Shown here: positions 40,723 through 46,319 of the stretch, in pieces
Layout: every line of letters starts with the position of its first letter
Numbering within the stretch: the stretch's first letter is position 1
Origin: Bacteroidia bacterium 43-41
GTDB lineage: Bacteria > Bacteroidota > Bacteroidia > Bacteroidales > Dysgonomonadaceae
Reading direction: 5' to 3'
Length of the DNA: 46,319 nucleotides
NCBI GenBank assembly: GCA_001898165.1
Contig: MKTD01000062.1
Location: 1 to 46,319, forward strand
Translations under genes and position numbers: made by a program
Notes under the pieces: model-generated
Database searches by the model: none
What the model was told of the DNA's origin: nothing
Seen by the model: the letters and a program-made list of their open reading frames with translations, nothing else

Positions 40723-41466
40723 ATGAGCAAAAAAGTTATCGAGGTATTCAACCTGACAAAAAAGTTTGGCAATTTCACGGCCGTGGACCGCATCTCTTTT
40801 GATGTGAAGGAAGGTGAGATTTTTGGTTTTCTGGGTGCCAACGGCGCGGGCAAAACCACTGCCATGCAAATGCTTTGCGGTATCAGCATGCCGACGGCAG
40901 GAGAAGGAACCGTGGCTGGTTATGATATCATTAAAGAAAATGAACGGATTAAACGGAATATAGGATACATGAGCCAGAAATTCTCCCTGTACGAAGACCT
41001 GAAAGTTTGGGAGAATATCCGCCTGTTCGGGGGTATCTACGGGTTGTCTGATAAAACAATTGCGGAAAAGACGAACGAGTTGTTGAAGCAATTGGATTTT
41101 GAACAGGAGCGCAACACCCTGGTGAAATACCTCCCGTTGGGATGGAAACAAAAACTAGCTTTTTCCGTGGCCATCTTTCATGAGCCCAGGATTGTCTTTC
41201 TGGATGAACCTACGGGCGGAGTTGACCCGGCCATGCGTCGGCAGTTCTGGGAGATGATCTACGATGCGGCCGACCGGGGGATCACCGTTTTTGTAACCAC
41301 GCACTACATGGACGAAGCAGAGTACTGCAACAGGGTATCGATCATGGTGGATGGCCGTATCGACGCCTTGGACACACCGGCCGAGTTGCGCCGCAGGTTC
41401 AGCGCCGACTCCATGGATGAGGTATTTCGACAATTGGCACGTAAAGCAAAGAGGGGGGACCAATGA
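40723..41466 (+). CDS. ABC transporter ATP-binding protein (YbhF C-half-like)
   Basis: 247 aa. Walker A GANGAGKTTAMQ, Walker B IVFLDEPTGGVDP and switch His in VTTHYMDEAEYC are canonical, but the signature loop is YLPLGWKQKLAF rather than LSGGQ. That variant is shared with the C-terminal half of YbhF. Combined with its neighbour it would form a heterodimer with unequal sites. The stop overlaps the start of the first permease gene (41463-41466, ATGA). Confidence 0.92.
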   Translation: MSKKVIEVFNLTKKFGNFTAVDRISFDVKEGEIFGFLGANGAGKTTAMQMLCGISMPTAGEGTVAGYDIIKENERIKRNIGYMSQKFSLYEDLKVWENIRLFGGIYGLSDKTIAEKTNELLKQLDFEQERNTLVKYLPLGWKQKLAFSVAIFHEPRIVFLDEPTGGVDPAMRRQFWEMIYDAADRGITVFVTTHYMDEAEYCNRVSIMVDGRIDALDTPAELRRRFSADSMDEVFRQLARKAKRGDQ

Positions 41467-42569
41467 AACAATTTATAGCATTTGTAAAAAAAGAGTTCCG
41501 GCATATCATCCGGGACAACAGGACCTTGCTGATAATCCTGGGGATGCCTGTAGTGGAGATACTGTTGTTCGGCTTTGCCGTAAACATGGAGGTACAGAAC
41601 ATTCGTGTGGCCGTCTACGACCCCACTCCCGATGCTTTCACCACGGGCATCGCGGAACGGATACGGCAGAACTCCTACTTCAATTATCGGGGAAGCGTTC
41701 AAACCATGGATGAAATGGAAGAGTCGATGCGGAAAGGTGAGCTCGATCTGGCAGTGGTCTTTCAGCAAAACTTCCAGGAGGAGTTGGTGCACTCGGGAGA
41801 AGCTGACGTACAACTGCTTTCCAACAGCTCCGACCCAAACCGGGGCTCCATCGCGGCAACCTATGCCACGGCTATCATAGCGGGATTTCAACGGGAACAA
41901 ACCGACTTGATACAGATACCGTTTCAGATCCAGACTGAGAACCGGATGATCTACAACCCCCTGATGAAATCATCCTATATGTTTGTACCAGGCATCATGG
42001 GGTTGGTACTGATGATCATTTGCACCATCATGACCTCGGTGTCAATCGTCCGTGAAAAAGAGAGAGGGACCATGGAGGTACTCCTCGCATCGCCGTTGAA
42101 ACAGGGAACCATGATCTTCGCAAAGACCATTCCCTATATGGTGATCTCTTTTATCGACTTTGTCATTATTCTGCTTCTGAGCTATTTTGTGCTGGACGTG
42201 CCTGTCAACGGCAGCCTCCTGTTGCTGTTTTTCGTTGCTATCCTCTACATAACCCTGACTTTGTCATATGGATTGACCGTTTCCACACTGGTAGACAAAC
42301 AGGTCAACGCAGTCATCTTCTCGGCTATCACCGCCATGATTCCCGTGCTTATGCTCTCAGGGATGATCTTCCCGGTAGATAACATGCCCGGGGCATTGCA
42401 GGCACTGTCGGCCATAGTACCAGCACGTTGGTTTATTGAAGCCGTGAGAAAAGTGATGATCCAGGGACTGGGAGTGACCATAGCCTGGAAAGAAATGCTC
42501 GTATTGACCGGAATGACGCTGTTCCTGCTGGGAGTTACCATTATGAAGACTAAAAAGAGGCTGGAGTAA
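41463..42569 (+). CDS. ABC-2 type permease (YbhS-like)
   Basis: 368 aa. N-terminal helix (LLIILGMPVVEILLFGFAVN), a periplasmic domain (about 45-170, IRVAVYDPTPDAFTTGIAER), then five helices. The latter include the conserved IMTSVSIVREKERGTMEVLLASPL segment that contacts the ATPase, and a C-terminal IPVLMLSGMIFPVDNMPGAL re-entrant signature. It is paired with the next gene to make the transmembrane part of a YbhFSR-type exporter. Translationally coupled to the second ATPase. Confidence 0.92.
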   Translation: MKQFIAFVKKEFRHIIRDNRTLLIILGMPVVEILLFGFAVNMEVQNIRVAVYDPTPDAFTTGIAERIRQNSYFNYRGSVQTMDEMEESMRKGELDLAVVFQQNFQEELVHSGEADVQLLSNSSDPNRGSIAATYATAIIAGFQREQTDLIQIPFQIQTENRMIYNPLMKSSYMFVPGIMGLVLMIICTIMTSVSIVREKERGTMEVLLASPLKQGTMIFAKTIPYMVISFIDFVIILLLSYFVLDVPVNGSLLLLFFVAILYITLTLSYGLTVSTLVDKQVNAVIFSAITAMIPVLMLSGMIFPVDNMPGALQALSAIVPARWFIEAVRKVMIQGLGVTIAWKEMLVLTGMTLFLLGVTIMKTKKRLE

Positions 42570-42583
42570 AAAATAGAATCCTT

Positions 42584-43720
42584 ATGAAGACATTAAAATT
42601 CCTCATCGAAAAAGAATTTAAACAGATGTTCAGGAATCCGTTGATTCCAAGGCTAATCGTGTTGTTTCCCACCATGGTGTTGCTGGTTTTCCCGTGGGCA
42701 GTAAGTTTTGAGATAAAAAATATCCGTGTGGATGTGGTTGATCACAGCAAAAGCGTCTATTCCAAAAGACTAACCGACAAAATAGCTGCTTCACAGTACT
42801 TTATTTTGCACGACACCCCACCCGATTACAATGCGGCGATGCTGAATATGGAAAACGACGAAACCGATATGATCGTGGAGATACCCGCTTCGTTTGATGT
42901 GGATCTGGTGAAAAGAAGAGAGTCGGGCGTAGGGGTTGCTGTGAACTCGGTAAACGGGACTCAAGGGCTGTTGGGCAGCAATTATGTCATGCAAATCGTG
43001 AACGATTTTTCGTCGGAGCTGCGCGGGGAATTGACGCAGACACTGCCGCCCCAAACACGGGTGTCCTTCATGCGCCTGAAGAAGATGAATATTGTCCCGC
43101 AGTACAAGTACAACCCCGCACTGGATTACAAAAAATTTATGATCCCGGGCTTCATGGTACTGTTGCTTACGATTCTGTGTGGCATTCTGCCGGCACTCAA
43201 TATCGTAATGGAGAAAGAGAACGGCACCATTAACCAGATCAATGTAACGCCGATAAGCAAGATGAACTTCATCCTTGCCAAACTGATACCTTACTGGGCC
43301 GTCGGCCTCGTTGTGATGATCATTTCCATTACCCTGTCGTTTCTGATCTACGGCCTATGGCCCGGCGGAGGAGTGGTGGCAGTGCTTATTTCGTCCATTG
43401 TCTTTATCCTCTCCGTGTCGGGCCTGGGAATCATTATTTCCAACTATTCGGAGACCATGCAACAGGCCAGTTTCCTGGTGATGTTCTTTATCCTGATCCT
43501 GGTCCTGCTGGGAGGCATGTTCACCCCGGTCTCAAGCATGCCCGCATGGGCTCAGGCAATCGCGGCCATCAACCCTTTCAACTACCTGACGACAGCCTTC
43601 CGAATGCTTTACCTGAACGGCAGCAGCCTGGCTGATGTCTCCGGGAACCTGCTGGCATTGGGAGCAATAGCCGTAGTATTGAATGGATGGGCAGTATTCA
43701 GTTATAAAAAGAGAGGATAA
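42584..43720 (+). CDS. ABC-2 type permease (YbhR-like)
   Basis: 378 aa. Same fold as its partner: N-terminal helix (RLIVLFPTMVLLVFPWAVS), periplasmic domain starting IRVDVVDHSKSVYSKRLTDK, coupling segment ALNIVMEKENGTINQINVTPIS, and a C-terminal five-helix bundle with LVLLGGMFTPVSSMPAWAQ. It lies 14 bases after the first permease. Substrate unknown; the YbhFSR class is linked to export of drugs and cations in E. coli, but the lipid-related neighbours here suggest an envelope lipid or lipophilic compound. Confidence 0.92.
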   Translation: MKTLKFLIEKEFKQMFRNPLIPRLIVLFPTMVLLVFPWAVSFEIKNIRVDVVDHSKSVYSKRLTDKIAASQYFILHDTPPDYNAAMLNMENDETDMIVEIPASFDVDLVKRRESGVGVAVNSVNGTQGLLGSNYVMQIVNDFSSELRGELTQTLPPQTRVSFMRLKKMNIVPQYKYNPALDYKKFMIPGFMVLLLTILCGILPALNIVMEKENGTINQINVTPISKMNFILAKLIPYWAVGLVVMIISITLSFLIYGLWPGGGVVAVLISSIVFILSVSGLGIIISNYSETMQQASFLVMFFILILVLLGGMFTPVSSMPAWAQAIAAINPFNYLTTAFRMLYLNGSSLADVSGNLLALGAIAVVLNGWAVFSYKKRG

Positions 43721-43725
43721 CGTGG

Positions 43726-45156
43726 GTGTATAGATCGATACTGACATATTGCGTGTTGCTGGCCCTACCACTTTACGGGCAGGGCAGGACAGACAGCGTT
43801 GCCGAGAAAAACAAGGGCAAGTCTGTCTCTATCAACGTAGGTTTGAACATGGTGATGAGAGGGTTCAACCGGATCATCCTAAAGGATGAATACGCCCAGA
43901 TCAATTTAAGGTCGATGCGGACCAATTTAAAGACATGGCCTGTATGGGATACAAACAGGTTCTCCACAAACTTTATCGGACATCCCTACCACGGGTCAAT
44001 GTATTTCAACAGTGCAAGGACAAACGGGTTGGGGTTTTATCAATCTTCCTCTGTCAGTATGGCCGGCAGCCTGATGTGGGAATACCTGATGGAGACAAAA
44101 CCGCCTTCCCGCAACGACCTGTGGGCGACGACGGCGGGAGGAACAGCTTTGGGAGAGGCCTTGTTCCGGTTTTCCGATCTGATACTGGACAACCGGGCAA
44201 CGGGACTGGAGCGTGTAGGCAGGGAGCTGCTTGCAGGTATTCTGGCTCCTACCCGGCTCATCACCCGGCTTACCACGGGTGAAGCATGGAAAACAGGGCG
44301 ATTCAAAGGGAATATTCTTTATGCATCTCCTTATTCGTTGGAACTGTATTTCGGAGAGACAACGACAGGTGTTGCCGATCGAGACTTGAACCTATGGAGG
44401 TCTGCCATGGGAACCGAACTGCAATATGGCGAACTGTTTGAAACCATTGTCGAAAAGCCATATGAATGGTTCCGGTTAGCGGGAGAAGCCCATATAGGGA
44501 ACGGTTGTTTTCGCCTGTCGCAGGTCAATACCATCGGGCTTCTGTTCAACAAAGAACTGTTTCACAACAACGAAACATGGGTAACGGCGGGCCTGTTCCA
44601 ACACTTCAACTACTACGACCTGAACCGGGTGTTAAATAAAGATGGGGTAATACCGCTTTATCTCTCCGAAGCAGCATCAATAGGCCCGGGAATAATTATC
44701 CAAAAAAGAAAGGACAGAAGAAAAGCCCAAATCGAAGTTCATTTAAGCGGAATTATCCTGGGTGCCGGCACCTCAGATCATTTTAAGCTCGAAGATAGAG
44801 ATTACAATTTCGGGAGCGGGTTCAGCCTGAAGTTATACAGTTCATTGGAGTTCAAACAGAAGCTAACAATCTCTTTATTCTCTGAAAATTATCTCCTTTT
44901 TTCGTGGAAAGGTGTAGATGACTACGAAGTGCTGGAGCATCTGACTATAAATGAAATTGATTTCCTCAATGTACAAGGTGATAAAAGCAGCAGCAGACTC
45001 TGTTTACTGGGATTGAACATGAAATACCGCCTGAACGAAAGGACACATATAATACTCAAAGCCAGACATCTCACCCGGGACACAACGTATAAATATTTCC
45101 CAAACGTGAATTACAGTTCAAATGAACTTTTTTTCGGAATCGGCATGAATGTATGA
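43726..45156 (+). CDS. DUF3943 domain outer-envelope protein
   Basis: 476 aa from GTG 43726, five bases after the permease stop. Signal peptide (YRSILTYCVLLALPLYGQG). The DUF3943 core is FSTNFIGHPYHGSMYFNSAR, then SLMWEYLMETKPPSRNDLWA and GGTALGEALFRFSDLIL. The C-terminal half alternates aromatic and hydrophobic residues in many short strands and ends FGIGMNV, as for an outer-membrane beta barrel. Known only as a domain of unknown function, seen in Bacteroidota and Proteobacteria. Its place between an exporter and a phospholipase suggests an outer-membrane lipid-related role. Confidence 0.82.
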   Translation: MYRSILTYCVLLALPLYGQGRTDSVAEKNKGKSVSINVGLNMVMRGFNRIILKDEYAQINLRSMRTNLKTWPVWDTNRFSTNFIGHPYHGSMYFNSARTNGLGFYQSSSVSMAGSLMWEYLMETKPPSRNDLWATTAGGTALGEALFRFSDLILDNRATGLERVGRELLAGILAPTRLITRLTTGEAWKTGRFKGNILYASPYSLELYFGETTTGVADRDLNLWRSAMGTELQYGELFETIVEKPYEWFRLAGEAHIGNGCFRLSQVNTIGLLFNKELFHNNETWVTAGLFQHFNYYDLNRVLNKDGVIPLYLSEAASIGPGIIIQKRKDRRKAQIEVHLSGIILGAGTSDHFKLEDRDYNFGSGFSLKLYSSLEFKQKLTISLFSENYLLFSWKGVDDYEVLEHLTINEIDFLNVQGDKSSSRLCLLGLNMKYRLNERTHIILKARHLTRDTTYKYFPNVNYSSNELFFGIGMNV

Positions 45157-45212
45157 ATGAATAGTGAAAAATGAAAAATTACGAATTAAAAATTATGAAT
45201 TATGAATTATTT
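45157..45212 (+). repeat. AT-rich short repeat before the phospholipase gene
   Basis: Tandem-like units based on AATTATGAATTA/AATTACGAATTAAA fill the spacer and run into the start codon region. Such degenerate AT repeats are frequent between Bacteroidales genes. No operator is seen. Confidence 0.5.
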
Positions 45213-46107
45213 TCTCTTCGTTACCCTGATGGTGTTTTTATCCATACCTGAGATAAAGGCACAATCAGAAGCCGCTCTCCCCGACACGACCAAGCGATCG
45301 CTTAAGAGCCTGATCGAGGGCATAAAAACCAAAATAGAACATGATAGGCAGGGCCTGGCCATGTCGGAAGATGAGATCATAAGCTATATGGACGGTTTAC
45401 CACCCTTTTCCATCTATAAAGACAACTATTTTATTACCGGCGTTCCACTGAACCGTGAAATTGACGGAGAAACAGCCGATGCCAAATTCCAGATTAGCAT
45501 AAGGCACAGGCTTACCCGGAGCAGATTGCCCTTTAATACATTCCTCTACCTCACCTATACCCAAAAATCGTTTTGGGATATCTACCGGGACTCTGCACCG
45601 TTCAAGGACAGTAATTATAACCCGGGGATTGGATTAGGAAGATATGTCATTGTTAACAACAGGCTTACAGGGGCAATCTTCCTGCAGTTGGAGCATGAGT
45701 CCAACGGCCGCGACAGCCTCGAGTCGAGAGGTACCAACTGGGTTGGCCTCTCCGGAAAATATTTTCTCACCTCCAATCTCGCCGCCAGCTTCAAGATAAC
45801 TGTCCCCTTTATGACAGATAGCAACACCGAAGACCTATACGATTACAGGGGAACCGGCTATTTTACGGCCGATTACAAGACACCGGACAATAAATGGTGG
45901 CTTTCAGGAACTTACAGTCTCAGAAAGAGCGTAAGAGCCATCAATCTCAAATTTACCGCCGGTTATAAAATATCAGAGAGGTTTAATCAATATATTTTCG
46001 GCGAACTATACAGCGGTACCGGCGACAGCATGCTCGAATATAAACGAAAAGATCTACAGCTGCGCGTAGGGATTTGTATCAAGCCCGATTTTTACAATGT
46101 GTTTTAG
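45202..46107 (+). CDS. pldA: Outer-membrane phospholipase A (OMPLA/PldA-like)
   Basis: 301 aa. Signal peptide (MNYFLFVTLMVFLSIPEIKAQ), then a helical stretch and a 12-strand barrel pattern. Family motifs are present: FLYLTYTQKSFWDIYRDSAPF, NPGIGLGRYVI, and the catalytic LEHESNGRDSLESRGTNWV, in which His-x-Ser of HESNG and a downstream Asn (TNW) correspond to the OMPLA triad. The enzyme hydrolyses phospholipids that have reached the outer leaflet. It follows DUF3943 by 45 bases and is the last gene of the TetR operon. Confidence 0.9.
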   Translation: MNYFLFVTLMVFLSIPEIKAQSEAALPDTTKRSLKSLIEGIKTKIEHDRQGLAMSEDEIISYMDGLPPFSIYKDNYFITGVPLNREIDGETADAKFQISIRHRLTRSRLPFNTFLYLTYTQKSFWDIYRDSAPFKDSNYNPGIGLGRYVIVNNRLTGAIFLQLEHESNGRDSLESRGTNWVGLSGKYFLTSNLAASFKITVPFMTDSNTEDLYDYRGTGYFTADYKTPDNKWWLSGTYSLRKSVRAINLKFTAGYKISERFNQYIFGELYSGTGDSMLEYKRKDLQLRVGICIKPDFYNVF

Positions 46108-46319
46108 CACGACAAAGAATAAGTTGTCCCACTTCCATATACTCCCGAAAACGGATATCATAGCCGGGAAGGAAAATTTCAGAAACTATGCGATGCTTAT
46201 ACAAACAGGTGATGAAAATGAATGAACAGAAATATTCCTTATCGAATTAACTAAATTTAATTTATTGAATTACTAATCTAAATTGTCTTATGGTATGAAA
46301 AGAAAAACAATTAATCTAT
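46108..46319 (+). other. Downstream region with the possible start of another gene
   Basis: No complete gene. A 42-codon frame (46097-46225) has no family resemblance. At 46295 an ATG opens MKRKTINL and runs off the window; the basic start would suit a signal peptide of a secreted or TonB-dependent receptor protein, but eight codons cannot decide this. Confidence 0.3.

Noticed and set aside
40315-41151. Minus-strand frame of 278 codons across the two ABC ATPase genes
   Set aside because: Antisense shadow of two clear ATPase genes; the protein makes no recognisable sense.
46097-46225. 42-codon frame after pldA
   Set aside because: Overlaps the pldA stop, no family resemblance, likely chance.
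1-46319. CRISPR arrays, prophage genes, rRNA
   Set aside because: None seen on either strand.

Overview
The window is chromosomal DNA of a bacterium of the phylum Bacteroidota, most likely order Bacteroidales. A Dysgonomonadaceae/Porphyromonadaceae-type relative is a guess and was not tested. Grounds: promoters of the TAnnTTTG -7 type recur (TATCTTTG upstream of many genes), Shine-Dalgarno sites are mostly absent, and the gene set is typical of the phylum (DUF4369 thioredoxin-like lipoprotein, DUF4837, DUF3943, ExbB-linker-ExbD-ExbD, RlmN, PepT, GcvT).

Layout. 1-2312 is an accessory patch: the terminal repeats of an IS21-like element, an ImmA/IrrE metallopeptidase overlapping a DUF4411 PIN-like protein, and the collapsed remains of a DUF4143-type ATPase. 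2378-5798 holds a small lipoprotein, a MltF-like lytic transglycosylase, a Ca/Na antiporter and an ECF sigma factor. 6006-6265 is a long palindromic repeat in front of htpG. 6376-18693 is ordinary housekeeping: htpG, coaA, HIT protein, greA, a thioredoxin-fold lipoprotein without its cysteines, hpt, tonB, polyprenyl diphosphate synthase, tatD, tRNA-Ser(GGA), and the exbB/exbD energy module. 18747-19973 is a lone anaerobic sulfatase-maturase-like radical SAM enzyme. 20027-25644 (minus strand) is a MarR-regulated efflux locus (marR, then tolC-hlyD-permease-permease) with no ATPase gene. A small SRP RNA (minus, about 25811-25915) separates it from pepT, gcvT, a UPF0104 membrane protein, rlmN, a DUF4837 lipoprotein and pdxA.

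The most interesting part is 32822-46107. Two paralogous promoters, each with a 20-bp dyad over the transcription start (32851-32870 and 35449-35468) and a third dyad at 35544-35563, precede two co-oriented gene sets. The first is a membrane thioredoxin-fold protein with an SxxC site, a DUF6132-like small membrane protein and an ArnT-like glycosyltransferase, joined by ATGA overlaps. The second is an unknown 116-aa protein, a START-like secreted protein, a TetR regulator, TolC, HlyD-like lipoprotein, two ABC ATPases, two ABC-2 permeases, a DUF3943 protein and an outer-membrane phospholipase A. My inference is a TetR-controlled envelope/lipid stress regulon that couples export, glycosyl transfer to envelope lipid and phospholipid removal. 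The second copy of the palindromic repeat (38677-38884) sits inside this operon between tolC and hlyD, and the two copies show a base-pair-preserving double substitution.
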